A stretch of 64,000 nucleotides of DNA from Samsonia erythrinae (GTDB taxonomy: Bacteria > Pseudomonadota > Gammaproteobacteria > Enterobacterales > Enterobacteriaceae). Under the pieces are notes generated by a model. The model saw only the letters and a program-made list of their open reading frames with translations, was not told the origin of the DNA and made no database searches. Both the position numbers and the translations under genes were made by a program. Shown here in pieces: positions 24,565 through 34,110 of this stretch (its first letter is position 1; each line of letters begins with the position of its first letter). The stretch lies in assembly GCF_004342665.1 (NCBI RefSeq), contig NZ_SMBY01000006.1, positions 62,001 through 126,000 on the forward strand, in the 5' to 3' direction.

Positions 24565-27162
24565 TTATACCGCCGTCTGGAAGATCACGCCAGCGGCTTT
24601 TTCGGTATATTGACCTAACTGGTCAAAATTCAGGTAGCGGTAGGTATCCTCTGCCGTCTTATCCACCTGAGCCATATACGTCTGATACTCGTCCGGCGTC
24701 GGCAAGCGACCCAGCAGCGAGGCTACCGCCGCCAGTTCCGCAGAGGCCAGATAGACATTAGCGCCGGTGCCCAGACGGTTCGGGAAATTACGGGTCGAGG
24801 TTGAGACCACGGTCGCGCCGTCGGCCACGCGCGCCTGATTCCCCATGCACAGCGAGCAGCCGGGGATCTCAATACGCGCGCCGCTCTTACCAAACACGCT
24901 GTAATAACCCTCTTCCGTTAGCTGCGCGGCATCCATTTTAGTCGGCGGCGCAACCCACAGGCGGGTCGGCAACTGACCTTTGTGGCTGTCCAGCAGCTTG
25001 CCCGCCGCGCGGAAGTGCCCGATGTTGGTCATACAGGAACCGATGAACACCTCGTCGATCGTCTCGCCCTGCACGTCGGACAGCCAGCGCGCATCGTCTG
25101 GATCGTTCGGCGCACACAGGATCGGCTCTTTAATGTCCGCCAGATCGATATCGATCACCGCCGCGTATTCGGCGTCGGCATCCGCTTCCAACAGTTGCGG
25201 ATCGGCCAGCCATTTTTCCATCCCCTGAATACGGCGCTCCAGCGTGCGGCGATCGCCGTAGCCTTCGGAGATCATCCACTTCAGCAGCACGATATTGGAG
25301 TTCAGGTACTCGATGATCGGTTCTTTATCCAGCTTGATGGTACATCCCGCCGCGGAGCGTTCCGCCGAGGCGTCGGTCAGTTCAAACGCCTGCTCGACTT
25401 TCAGATCCGGCAGACCTTCGATCTCCAGAATACGACCGGAGAAGATGTTTTTCTTCCCTTTCTTCTCCACCGTCAGCAGACCTTGCTTGATGGCGTAGAG
25501 CGGAATCGCGTGAACCAGATCGCGCAGGGTAATCCCCGGCTGCATTTTGCCTTTGAAGCGCACCAGAACGGACTCCGGCATATCCAGCGGCATCACGCCC
25601 GTCGCGGCGGCAAACGCCACCAGCCCGGACCCAGCCGGGAAAGAAATCCCAATCGGGAAACGGGTATGAGAGTCGCCGCCGGTGCCGACGGTATCCGGCA
25701 GCAGCATGCGGTTCAGCCAGGAGTGAATCACGCCATCCCCCGGACGCAGGGAAACCCCGCCACGGTTCATGATGAAATCGGGCAGCGTGTGGTGCGTGGT
25801 CACATCCACCGGCTTCGGATAGGCGGCTGTGTGACAGAAAGACTGCATCACCAAATCCGCGGAGAAACCCAGACAGGCCAGATCCTTCAGCTCATCACGG
25901 GTCATCGGCCCGGTGGTGTCCTGTGACCCCACAGAGGTCATCTTGGGTTCACAATATTCGTTAGGGCGGATCCCTTCAACGCCACAGGCGCGCCCCACCA
26001 TCTTCTGCGCCAGCGAGAAACCTTTCTGACTCGCCTCAACCGCTTTCGCCACGCGGAACACATCGCTGTGCGGCAGGCCCAGAGATTCACGCGCTTTCGC
26101 GGTTAAACCACGGCCAATGATGAGCGGAATACGCCCACCGGCACGCACTTCGTCCAGCAATACGTCGGTCTTCAGCGCAAACGTCGCCAGCACCTCGTCG
26201 GTATCATGACGACGGACTTCGCCTTCATACGGGTAAATATCAATGACATCGCCCATATTCAGATCGTTGACATCCACTTCGATCGGTAATGCGCCGGCAT
26301 CTTCCATGGTGTTAAAGAAGATCGGCGCGATTTTGCCGCCGAGTACCACGCCGCCGCCACGCTTGTTCGGCACGTAAGGGATATCATCCCCCATGAACCA
26401 CAGCACCGAGTTGGTGGCGGATTTACGCGAAGATCCGGTGCCGACCACATCGCCGACGTAAGCCAGCGGGAACCCCTTCTTCGCCAGTTCATCAATCTGC
26501 TTGATTGGCCCTACGACGCCAGGCTGATCGGGCTCAATGCCTTCACGGGCGTTTTTCAGCATCGCCAACGCATGCAGCGGAATATCAGGGCGCGACCAGG
26601 CGTCAGGGGCAGGAGACAAGTCATCGGTGTTGGTTTCACCCGTGACCTTAAAGACGGTGACGGTAATTTTTTCCGCCAGTTTCGGACGAGACAGGAACCA
26701 CTCGGCATCAGCCCAGGACTGAATCACCTTTTTAGCGTGCGCATTGCCCGCTTTCGCCTTATCTTCCACATCGTAGAAGTTATCAAACATCAGCAGAGTG
26801 TGGGACAACGCTTCAGCGGCGATAGGCGCCAGTTTGTCGTTGTCTAACGCATCGATCAGCGGATGGATGTTATAGCCCCCCTGCATGGTGCCCAGCAGCT
26901 CGATCGCTTTTTCCTGAGTGACCAAGGGGGAAGTGGCTTCGCCTTTAGCGACGGCAGCCAAAAAACCGGCCTTCACATAGGCGGCTTCATCTACACCGGG
27001 AGGGACGCGATTAATCAGCAGATCAAGCAATGCCTCTTCTTCGCCCGCCGGGGGATTCTTGAGTGACTCAACCAGCGCGGCCATCTGCGTGGCATCTAAC
27101 GGTTTAGGAACAATCCCCTGCGCAGCCCGCTCGGCTACGTGCTTACGATATTCTTCTAGCAC
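24565..27162 (-). CDS. acnB: Aconitate hydratase B
   Basis: 865 residues from a GTG at 27162 preceded by GAGGAG, exactly the E. coli AcnB length. An in-frame ATG at 27321 would add 53 unrelated residues and is rejected. It interconverts citrate and isocitrate in the TCA cycle and, without its [4Fe-4S] cluster, can bind mRNA. The Fe-S Cys residues are seen in [12 protein letters not shown] and [11 protein letters not shown], and the swivelling domain has [14 protein letters not shown]. It is nearly identical in order and sequence to E. coli AcnB. In E. coli it lies close to lpdA; here about 7 kb of accessory genes separate them. Confidence 0.97.
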   Translation of the reverse strand: MLEEYRKHVAERAAQGIVPKPLDATQMAALVESLKNPPAGEEEALLDLLINRVPPGVDEAAYVKAGFLAAVAKGEATSPLVTQEKAIELLGTMQGGYNIHPLIDALDNDKLAPIAAEALSHTLLMFDNFYDVEDKAKAGNAHAKKVIQSWADAEWFLSRPKLAEKITVTVFKVTGETNTDDLSPAPDAWSRPDIPLHALAMLKNAREGIEPDQPGVVGPIKQIDELAKKGFPLAYVGDVVGTGSSRKSATNSVLWFMGDDIPYVPNKRGGGVVLGGKIAPIFFNTMEDAGALPIEVDVNDLNMGDVIDIYPYEGEVRRHDTDEVLATFALKTDVLLDEVRAGGRIPLIIGRGLTAKARESLGLPHSDVFRVAKAVEASQKGFSLAQKMVGRACGVEGIRPNEYCEPKMTSVGSQDTTGPMTRDELKDLACLGFSADLVMQSFCHTAAYPKPVDVTTHHTLPDFIMNRGGVSLRPGDGVIHSWLNRMLLPDTVGTGGDSHTRFPIGISFPAGSGLVAFAAATGVMPLDMPESVLVRFKGKMQPGITLRDLVHAIPLYAIKQGLLTVEKKGKKNIFSGRILEIEGLPDLKVEQAFELTDASAERSAAGCTIKLDKEPIIEYLNSNIVLLKWMISEGYGDRRTLERRIQGMEKWLADPQLLEADADAEYAAVIDIDLADIKEPILCAPNDPDDARWLSDVQGETIDEVFIGSCMTNIGHFRAAGKLLDSHKGQLPTRLWVAPPTKMDAAQLTEEGYYSVFGKSGARIEIPGCSLCMGNQARVADGATVVSTSTRNFPNRLGTGANVYLASAELAAVASLLGRLPTPDEYQTYMAQVDKTAEDTYRYLNFDQLGQYTEKAAGVIFQTAV

Positions 27163-27650
27163 GACGTTCTCCTCGCTCTCATTGTCTTCATTATGCCCGG
27201 CGCTCTTGTTCCCGGTTGTGATGTCCATGCCTGAATGTAAGCGTGTGGATGTAAGGTAATAGAGTGTCCGGTCCAGCCTCGTCAGCATATCAGAATTTGA
27301 ATTGATTGTTAATTCGTTCACATAATAGCAACATTAATAGGGTTCGGCGCTACGCCCCCCATCATGTTCACTGATTATACTGACCTCAGCAGAATAACAT
27401 GTCCCAGACGACGCACACTATATGCTGATTCTGACGCCGTGGAGAAAAAGGCGACCCGCCTGACGGCAACAGCGTCAGTGAGAAAACCGTGGCTGACTTC
27501 GTTTGCAAGAGGCGGGAAGAAAGGAAGTGTAAGTCAGCCGACGAGGATCGCAGGCGCCGCAACCTTTTAAAGATGTGGTTCTGCCTCAGAGGGCAACGCT
27601 CGACGTAAAAACGCCACGGCAGACGATTGTGCCGTGGCGTCGAGAGAACG
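27163..27650. other. acnB promoter region and receptor 3' region
   Basis: 488 bp without a supportable gene. The part next to acnB is AT-rich and should hold its promoters. The part next to the receptor holds the terminator at 27611-27640. I did not identify a clear CRP, Fur or ArcA site. Confidence 0.4.
27611..27640 (-). terminator. Terminator of the TonB-dependent receptor gene
   Basis: ACGCCACGGCA/TGCCGTGGCGT, a perfect 11-bp stem with an 8-nt loop, followed on the minus strand by TTTTTACG. It lies 10 bp after the receptor stop. Confidence 0.88.
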
Positions 27651-29963
27651 TCAGAATGACGTCTTCACGCTGACAAAGAAGGTACGTCCCGGCTCGTTGT
27701 AGGTCGCCGCACCGCCCCCATAAGAGGTGATACTGGTGACGCCTGACGATGAGGTACTGGTCAGCGACTGAGCATTCCCGGCGCGGTACTGACGTTTATC
27801 GAACAGGTTATTTACCCCGCCGGTGATACTCAGGTTCTTATTCACCGTGTAAGTGGAGCTCAAACCAAATATCGCATAAGGGCTGACTTCATGCGTATCG
27901 TAGGCTGCCGTCAGAGGAAGCGAGGAAACCGCTACGCCCTGATAGTTGTATTTCTTCGGTTTCTGGCGGCCATACCACGTCATGCTTCCCAGGAAAGAGA
28001 GCGCCTCGGTCGCCTGCCAGCTTACGGAGGCGTTATAGGTAAACTCCGGCGTAATCGACAGATAATCCCCGGTGGTTCTATTTTCCGAACGCAACATCCA
28101 GGTCATGTTGTTGCTCCAGGTGATCGTGTCCGTCAGAGGAACCGTCAGCGAGCCTTCCAACCCTTCGACCCGCGCTTTCGGCACATTTTCCCATTGGTAG
28201 ATACTGGCATTGGCATAGCTTGAATGATTACCGCCCACGGCATTGCCCGTTTTCGTCACGCCGGATTCAATCTTGTTGCGGTAATCGTTATGAAAATAGG
28301 TGATCCCCGCCTGATAGCCATCACGCTTGAACTCGATACCGATCTCTTTATTGACGCTGGTCTCCGCATTGAGATCGTCATTGCCCATCAGGTAGCAGGC
28401 GCCGCCGCCATAGCAGCCATTACCCCGGCTGTAGAGCAAATAATTAGGGTTTAACTGATAAAGATTGGGGACTTTATACGCACGGGCAATCCCTAGCTTA
28501 AGCGTAAAATCCTCGCCCAACTGCTGTGACAGGTTTAGCGACGGACTCCAATTCGTGCCAACAATGCTGTGGCGATCGAGACGTAACGCAGGCGTCAGCA
28601 TGGTACTGTCGGTCACTTCGATATTGTCTTCCACAAAGACGGACGCAATGCGCGACGATATGTCCTCACTCCGCTGGGTGTCGGGGATAGAACCAATACT
28701 CCCGGCTTCGGTGGTCGTCTGCGTATTGGATGAAGGATCGTGCATTTTCTGCTCTATCCACTCAGCGCCAATCGTTGCCGTTTGCGCAAACACGGCGGTA
28801 AACGGCACACTCACTTCACTGTGCGCCGTGTAAACATCCAGCGTAATGGTAGTAAATTCATCGCCCGTTGGACGGCCCGCCGGCCCGCCCGACAGCGCCT
28901 CCAAAATACGCGTATTGTGCGTCTTCTCATATTGCAGATAAGACAGCGCGCTGGTCCCGCTTTCCCAGTTGCCACGGTGAGTCAATGCATATTTCTGACG
29001 ATACAGACGGTTGGTTTCCTGACCGTAAAGCACCTGAGTATCCGCTTTACCGTTGTTATTCTCCGTATCGCCGGCATAAATATTGCCTTGCCGACTGGCC
29101 CCGACTTCAAATTCCAGCGTTTGCTGCGGCATAAATTCCCAACGTAGCAACCCGTTGATGTCTTTGTTGCGCACCCCTTCACGCCCGGCGGGAATGGCGG
29201 CACGGGGCGATAGCTGATGGCCGTCGTTAATATCCCAGGCATCCGCCTGCGTTTTATTGTAATTGCCGTACAGGCGCATACTCAGAGTATCGGTCAAACC
29301 GCCCATCAGGTTGAAATCGGTACGCTTCGTCGCGCCTTCCGCCCGGTGCGCCGGGAAGCTCATATAGCTATTCCACGCTCCGTGCCACGTATTCGTTGGC
29401 TGTTTGGTAATAATATTCACCACGCCGCCCGCCGCACCGTTGCCGTAACGCGCCGCCGCCGGGCCACGCAGCACTTCAATGCGCTCCACCATATCGCCAG
29501 GCACCCAGTTGGTGTCGCCACGCGTATCACGCTCGCCGCGCCAGCCGTAACGTACGGCTGCACGGCTGTAAACCGGCTTGCCATCCACCAGAATCAGGGT
29601 GTTTTCCGGCCCCATACCGCGAATATCGATCTGACGGTTGTTGCCGCGTGAACCGCTATTGGAGTTACCCGACAGATTCACGCCCGGCATGGTGCGGATT
29701 AGTTCAGACAAATCGTTGGCGGGCGGGCGTTTGCTGATATCCTCAGCCGTAATCACCGACACCCCGGGCGCCTGACGGGTTTGCTCCGCGGCGGTAATCA
29801 CCATGGTATCGCCAGCGGCATAATCCTCAGTCCGACCTTGCACCTGAGAAACAGCGTCAGTCGAAGAAGGGGGAGAAGCCTGCGCACCATTCATAAACGG
29901 GGCCATCCCGCCGCTGATGCCAATAAGCGTCGCCAGATAAAGACGCGATCGTGGTAGTTTCAT
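27651..29963 (-). CDS. TonB-dependent catecholate siderophore receptor (FepA/PfeA-like)
   Basis: 770 residues from ATG 29963 (signal peptide to about residue 30). A TonB box DTMVITA and a plug domain (ITAEDISKRPPANDLSELIR, DIRGMGPENTLILVDGKPV, ERIEVLRGPAAARYGNGAAG) precede a beta-barrel ending in aromatic Phe (SVKTSF). The arrangement and sequence are closest to FepA, PfeA and IroN, importers of enterobactin-type ferric catecholates across the outer membrane. It is divergent from an AraC-family gene, with a Fur box between. The in-frame extension to 30047 has no ribosome site. Confidence 0.92.
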   Translation of the reverse strand: MKLPRSRLYLATLIGISGGMAPFMNGAQASPPSSTDAVSQVQGRTEDYAAGDTMVITAAEQTRQAPGVSVITAEDISKRPPANDLSELIRTMPGVNLSGNSNSGSRGNNRQIDIRGMGPENTLILVDGKPVYSRAAVRYGWRGERDTRGDTNWVPGDMVERIEVLRGPAAARYGNGAAGGVVNIITKQPTNTWHGAWNSYMSFPAHRAEGATKRTDFNLMGGLTDTLSMRLYGNYNKTQADAWDINDGHQLSPRAAIPAGREGVRNKDINGLLRWEFMPQQTLEFEVGASRQGNIYAGDTENNNGKADTQVLYGQETNRLYRQKYALTHRGNWESGTSALSYLQYEKTHNTRILEALSGGPAGRPTGDEFTTITLDVYTAHSEVSVPFTAVFAQTATIGAEWIEQKMHDPSSNTQTTTEAGSIGSIPDTQRSEDISSRIASVFVEDNIEVTDSTMLTPALRLDRHSIVGTNWSPSLNLSQQLGEDFTLKLGIARAYKVPNLYQLNPNYLLYSRGNGCYGGGACYLMGNDDLNAETSVNKEIGIEFKRDGYQAGITYFHNDYRNKIESGVTKTGNAVGGNHSSYANASIYQWENVPKARVEGLEGSLTVPLTDTITWSNNMTWMLRSENRTTGDYLSITPEFTYNASVSWQATEALSFLGSMTWYGRQKPKKYNYQGVAVSSLPLTAAYDTHEVSPYAIFGLSSTYTVNKNLSITGGVNNLFDKRQYRAGNAQSLTSTSSSGVTSITSYGGGAATYNEPGRTFFVSVKTSF

Positions 29964-30188
29964 CAAAATCACCCTGCCCTGTAAACATAAAGACGTAGTC
30001 TGAAAAAGGTTCAACATCGTGCTCGGAACAGCGATCCCCCATGACAATCAGCAAAGGGGCTGAATAAAAACGCACAGATGGCGGCCATCGGGCGAAACAC
30101 GTCATACCGCGCGCCCCATCAGCCCTTTTCTGCGCATTGCCGGAAATGGAAAATGCATTTATTGTGCAATGTGTCGTCCTCAACGAAA

Positions 30189-30213
30189 AATGCTATTGAG
30201 AAGTATTTGCATT
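30189..30213. promoter_or_regulatory. Fur box between receptor and AraC-family gene
   Basis: A 25-bp imperfect palindrome bounded by AATGC and GCATT, with a central TATTGAGAAGTATTTGC, resembles Fur sites of the fepA-fes type. It lies in the divergent region, so both genes are probably iron-repressed. Confidence 0.6.
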
Positions 30214-30327
30214 ACCATTTTGGCGCGGTCATTGTTACATTTGTCATTCAGGACGGGGTTTGCTCTAGCAGCAAAATGTTTTGCCAAAGCATCAAAATGG
30301 AAGGCGCAGGTCGAAGGGTTAAATCAG

Positions 30328-31323
30328 GTGGGTCATCACGTGCGCAGCTTCACGCAGTCATCAAAGCCGATCTATAAAGATCACATCGTTCAGCAATCGA
30401 GTCTGGTCGCCAATCATTACCGTTTTATCGGCCCCCGACTGATCGATAACCTGCCGGTGCTATTCGGGTCATTCCGCGTGGTACAGCTCAATCCGCATCT
30501 GATCCTACATACGGCGGATGTGATTAATCGCCACAACATGAAAACCCAAAATCTGCTGGATGACGCAATCAAGATCGCCATCGTGGTGAGCGGCAATGCG
30601 CATATCGCATTTGGTCATCAGGAACTGCATTTGGGCGAGAGCCAGCCAGCCTCACTGATTGCGCTGACGGAACCGACGGTATTTACCCGCACCGGTAAAC
30701 GTGATGAATATGAGCGAACCGTTACGCTGACGTTCGACAGGGAATGGCTGTACGGCAATATGATGGACAGCGTGGGCGACTGGCGAGCCATCTACGATTT
30801 CACGCAGACCCATCTGGCGACACACCTGTGGACGCCGTCTCGTCAGGCGTTGGCTATCGCGTTACAAATCCTGAATGTCGGGCCTTGCCAAACGCCGCTC
30901 CAGCGTCTTCATCTGGAAACGCAGTGCATGGGCCTGATTATTGAAGCCTTCACGTCGCTGACCGCCAGAGCGGCACAGGAGAAAAACAGCGGCGTCCCCT
31001 TACGGGGTTACTATCGAATGCAACAGGTCAGGGAGATGCTGGAAAGCGGCAGCGCCGATCGGCTTTCGATGAACGAAATCGCCAGAAGCGTCAATATGAG
31101 TGAAAGCACGCTACAGCGCCATTTTCGCCAGACGTTCAATATGTCCGTTTTCGAATACCTGCGTAACTGCCGTCTCCAGCGCGCCATGCTGGCCTTACAG
31201 AAAGACGGCATCGGTATTGCGCAAGCGGCCAGCCTCGCCGGCTACAACAGCCCGGCCAACTTTACCACCGCCCTGCGCCGTACCTTCGGCATCACGCCGG
31301 GACAGCTAAAAACACGCTGCTGA
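30328..31323 (+). CDS. AraC-family regulator (PchR/YbtA-like), siderophore-linked
   Basis: About 331 residues from a GTG at 30328 (GAAGGG upstream). The frame is open to 30169, but that extension would run through the Fur box. The C-terminal double HTH is clear: LSMNEIARSVNMSESTLQRHFRQ, FNMSVFEYLRNCRLQRA and IAQAASLAGYNSPANFTTALRR. The N-terminal part (about 1-220) resembles the ligand-binding half of siderophore-responsive regulators such as PchR. It probably activates the divergent receptor when the ferric siderophore is present. The start codon is uncertain. Confidence 0.82.
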   Translation: MGHHVRSFTQSSKPIYKDHIVQQSSLVANHYRFIGPRLIDNLPVLFGSFRVVQLNPHLILHTADVINRHNMKTQNLLDDAIKIAIVVSGNAHIAFGHQELHLGESQPASLIALTEPTVFTRTGKRDEYERTVTLTFDREWLYGNMMDSVGDWRAIYDFTQTHLATHLWTPSRQALAIALQILNVGPCQTPLQRLHLETQCMGLIIEAFTSLTARAAQEKNSGVPLRGYYRMQQVREMLESGSADRLSMNEIARSVNMSESTLQRHFRQTFNMSVFEYLRNCRLQRAMLALQKDGIGIAQAASLAGYNSPANFTTALRRTFGITPGQLKTRC

Positions 31324-31332
31324 TCTCACCGA

Positions 31333-31379
31333 CCATTAATAACCAAATGGAATTAAACATTCCATTTGGTTATTAATGG
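31333..31379. repeat. Perfect 21-bp inverted repeat (palindrome with 5-nt loop)
   Basis: The arms 31333-31353 and 31359-31379 are exact reverse complements (CCATTAATAACCAAATGGAA and one further base), separated by TAAAC. It begins 9 bp after the AraC stop. It could be a terminator without a U-run, a large dimer operator or a mobile-element trace. Confidence 0.8.
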
Positions 31380-31434
31380 CTATCCGACGATGCACAGTAA
31401 ATTAGGACTTTCCACCAGCAACGCGTCACAACTC

Positions 31435-32763
31435 ATGACTTATCAAACCGATATCACCGCAACGCTTGCCCACTTGATCCTCCATAGCAAGCCAGACCAA
31501 GCCGCTCTTGATGCTGCCCGCGACGGCGTGACCGATTTTATCGCCGCCGCGCTTCCGATCGTACAAGGCACCATTGCCGATAGCGGTCTTGCCCCGTTAA
31601 AACAGGTCTTCTGCGGCACAGACAGCCTGACGCGCAGCCTGATCCTCGGCTATGCCGGTCACGTACTGGACTTTGACGATTATCATCCGGCGTTTCGCGG
31701 CCACCCCGGCACCGTCATTCTACCCGCGCTGTTTGCTCTTGCCGCAGAAGATTTATCCGTTACGGAAGCGGCGTTTTTGACGGCCTATGTCACTGGCGTG
31801 GAAACCGCCGGCAGAATCGGGCTGGCATGCGGTCCGCGCCATTACAGTCTGGGTTATCACAACACGGCGACGCTCGGCGCGCTTGCTGCCGCCGCTGCCG
31901 CCTCGCGTCTGGCTGGCGCCTCGGTGGAACAAACGCAGACGATCCTTGGTCTGGCCGCCACGCAGGCCGCCGGTCTGCGGGCGCAGTTTGGTTCCGCGGT
32001 CAAACCGCTACACGCCGGGCTGGCCGCCAGAGCGGGGCTCACCGCCGTCAAGCTGGGGCTGGCGGGATTTGAGGGCAACAAACAGCAGGTGATTGAGGCG
32101 TTCCTTGCCGCACACGGCGATGGGAAACAGCAGCCAGCCCTGCTGGTGGAAAACTGGGGAGCGCCGTGGCGTATTCTCTCTCCCGGTCTGGAATTCAAAC
32201 GCTACCCAACCTGCGGCGGTACCCACAGCGCGGCCGAAGCGGCGTTTGCGCTGCGCAAGCAGTGGGATCAGGAAAATGGCTCGAACACCGATTTGGCTGA
32301 CGCCATCGAACATATCACCGTAACGTTTCCACCGGGCGGCGACGTCGCCCCCTTTATCCGCAATCCGACCAACGGCGTAGAGGCAAGGTTCAGTCTGGAA
32401 TATGTCATTGCGGCGGCGCTGCTGGAAGGGGAACTGAAGCTGGCCCGTTTTTCGGAAGACGCGGTTGAACCAGCTATCGCCGCGCTGGCGAAACGCGTCA
32501 TTCGTCACGCCGATGAAACCGCGCCGCCTGATGAGCTTGACCCGGAGGCACGTTTTCATGAGGTCACGCTGCACCTGCGCAACGGCAACACGCTAGTCCA
32601 GCGCACCACGCGCAAGGAAACCTCGGCACGCCCCGTCGATCTGCGCGCCAAACTGCGGCAAACTATGGGTTCACAGGCGCGCCTCGACAGCAACACGCTC
32701 GCCGACCGCTGCGCATTACGGCAACAAGGCGATCTGCGCTATTTGCTTGAGTTGCTGTTTTAA
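31435..32763 (+). CDS. MmgE/PrpD-family protein
   Basis: 442 residues from ATG 31435, whose start MTYQTDITATLAHLI fits the family N terminus. ATG 31390 is an alternative; neither has a good ribosome site. Family hallmarks are GHVLDFDDYHPAFRGHPGTV (about residues 76-95), RFSLEYVIAAALLEG, and a KRYPTCGGTHSAAEAAF stretch. The family includes 2-methylcitrate dehydratase, cis-aconitate decarboxylase and immune-responsive IRG1. No prpBC genes are present, so propionate catabolism is not supported. It lies between a siderophore regulator and a secreted hydrolase. The substrate is unknown. The stop overlaps that of the convergent hydrolase gene. Confidence 0.82.
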   Translation: MTYQTDITATLAHLILHSKPDQAALDAARDGVTDFIAAALPIVQGTIADSGLAPLKQVFCGTDSLTRSLILGYAGHVLDFDDYHPAFRGHPGTVILPALFALAAEDLSVTEAAFLTAYVTGVETAGRIGLACGPRHYSLGYHNTATLGALAAAAAASRLAGASVEQTQTILGLAATQAAGLRAQFGSAVKPLHAGLAARAGLTAVKLGLAGFEGNKQQVIEAFLAAHGDGKQQPALLVENWGAPWRILSPGLEFKRYPTCGGTHSAAEAAFALRKQWDQENGSNTDLADAIEHITVTFPPGGDVAPFIRNPTNGVEARFSLEYVIAAALLEGELKLARFSEDAVEPAIAALAKRVIRHADETAPPDELDPEARFHEVTLHLRNGNTLVQRTTRKETSARPVDLRAKLRQTMGSQARLDSNTLADRCALRQQGDLRYLLELLF

Positions 32764-33947
32764 CGGGATGTCGGTTTCAGCCATTGGTCCAGAAAGCGAA
32801 AGACGGCCTCCTGCTGTTCCTGATAGAAAACATGCCCCAGTTCCGGCCAGATCCTGGTTTGCAGTTTGCTGTCCGCCCGTTGGGATTGCCACACCTTATG
32901 CATTTTGGCATAGGCGTCTTCAACGGATTGCACCGGGAACAGTTTGTCCTTGCCGCCGTTAAAGACCAGCATCGGCTTCGGCGCGGCCACGCTCGCCACA
33001 TCCGGGAAATCAAAGCGTGCCGGGAGCCCCGGGTGCAGCATATAAAATGCCGACTGCCCTCTCAGCACATTATTGCCCGGCGTCATCAGGCCCTCGTAGG
33101 TGCCAATCCAGGATACCGCCGCCGTTGCCGCCACGGTGTCGGACAACGCGGCTAACTGCCAGGCACGATAAGCCCCCATCGAAAAACCGACGGCCCCGAT
33201 ACGCTGCTTATCAACCTGCTTAAGCGATGCCAGAAAATCCGTGGCCCGCATATCTTCGTAGGCCATCAGACCTGCGAGCGAGCGCCCCAGATTAAAGAAA
33301 TTGCTCGCCAGCGCCTGCTGCTGCTCATATTTAATCGGCCCGCGCGCGCCCCAACCTAACGCATCCACCGCCAGTACCACATAACCCCGCTTCGCCAGTT
33401 CATCCCCGACAAAGCGGCCGGTGAAAAACTTATCGGCCCACGCCTGTGCGGAAGCGAGCTGTTCGTCATTGCCCCACGGTTTGATCATCTTCTCTTTGCC
33501 GATATCAAACTTCGCGCCGTGGTCGTGTAACAAAATGACCGCAGGATGCGGCCCCACGCTTTTTGGCGTCAGGAGCAGCGCGGTTACCCGGCTCTCATCG
33601 GTCAGATTAAACGCAACTTTCTCTGCCATGTAGCTGCCGCGATCCTGTTTTTCCATCGTCTGCGGCGCAAAATCTTTGGTTGAATCCGGCGTCAGCAGCA
33701 GCGAACGCAGCGTTTTTCTCGCCTGAGATTGCCACTGACCAAAATCCGTAATATGCCCGGATAGCCAGGAGTCCGGGTAGGTCATCTGTTGTTTAAGCTG
33801 CGGATAAAATGAAGGCAGCCCTTCATCTGTCACCGCCTGATTCGTCGCGGATTGAATCTCAGGGTTCATCTCATTCGCCATCAGTGAAGGGCTGGACAGC
33901 AAGGCCGCCAGTAGCCAGACAGAGGTGCGTAAGGTATTCAGACTCAT
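32760..33947 (-). CDS. Secreted alpha/beta hydrolase (dienelactone-hydrolase/acetyl-xylan-esterase-like)
   Basis: 395 residues from the second of two adjacent ATGs (33947; GAGG upstream). A signal peptide ends near residue 25 (SSPSLMANE). The catalytic triad is visible: Ser in GFSMGAY, Asp in GGKDKLF and His in ELGHVF. VILLHDHGAKFD supplies the oxyanion region, and there is a cap-like insert after it. The substrate could be an ester of plant polysaccharide or of a siderophore; the latter is suggested only by position. It shares a TTAA-type stop overlap with the convergent MmgE/PrpD gene. Confidence 0.8.
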   Translation of the reverse strand: MSLNTLRTSVWLLAALLSSPSLMANEMNPEIQSATNQAVTDEGLPSFYPQLKQQMTYPDSWLSGHITDFGQWQSQARKTLRSLLLTPDSTKDFAPQTMEKQDRGSYMAEKVAFNLTDESRVTALLLTPKSVGPHPAVILLHDHGAKFDIGKEKMIKPWGNDEQLASAQAWADKFFTGRFVGDELAKRGYVVLAVDALGWGARGPIKYEQQQALASNFFNLGRSLAGLMAYEDMRATDFLASLKQVDKQRIGAVGFSMGAYRAWQLAALSDTVAATAAVSWIGTYEGLMTPGNNVLRGQSAFYMLHPGLPARFDFPDVASVAAPKPMLVFNGGKDKLFPVQSVEDAYAKMHKVWQSQRADSKLQTRIWPELGHVFYQEQQEAVFRFLDQWLKPTSR

Positions 33948-34054
33948 CATAACCTCAAAAATAAAACACCGTTTCTTTTTGAAATTTGATTGTAATTGAC
34001 GCAGCTAAAAATAAACGGACGGAGCATGCATTTTGCGAAGCCGCTGACAAAAAA

Positions 34055-34080
34055 ATCCGGCACCTATCAGGGTGCCGGAT
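34055..34080 (-). terminator. lpdA terminator
   Basis: ATCCGGCACC/GGTGCCGGAT, a 10-bp stem with a 6-nt loop. On the minus strand it is followed by TTTTTTT. It lies about 30 bp after the lpdA stop. Confidence 0.92.
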
Positions 34081-34110
34081 GACATTCACGCGATTCGAAC
34101 CGGAGAAAAC

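Noticed and set aside
24982..25926. 314-codon plus-strand ORF opposite acnB
   Set aside because: Antisense shadow of a strongly conserved gene; no independent protein features.
27163..27321. 53-residue N-terminal extension of AcnB in frame
   Set aside because: The GTG at 27162 with GAGGAG gives the exact E. coli length; the extension has no family similarity.
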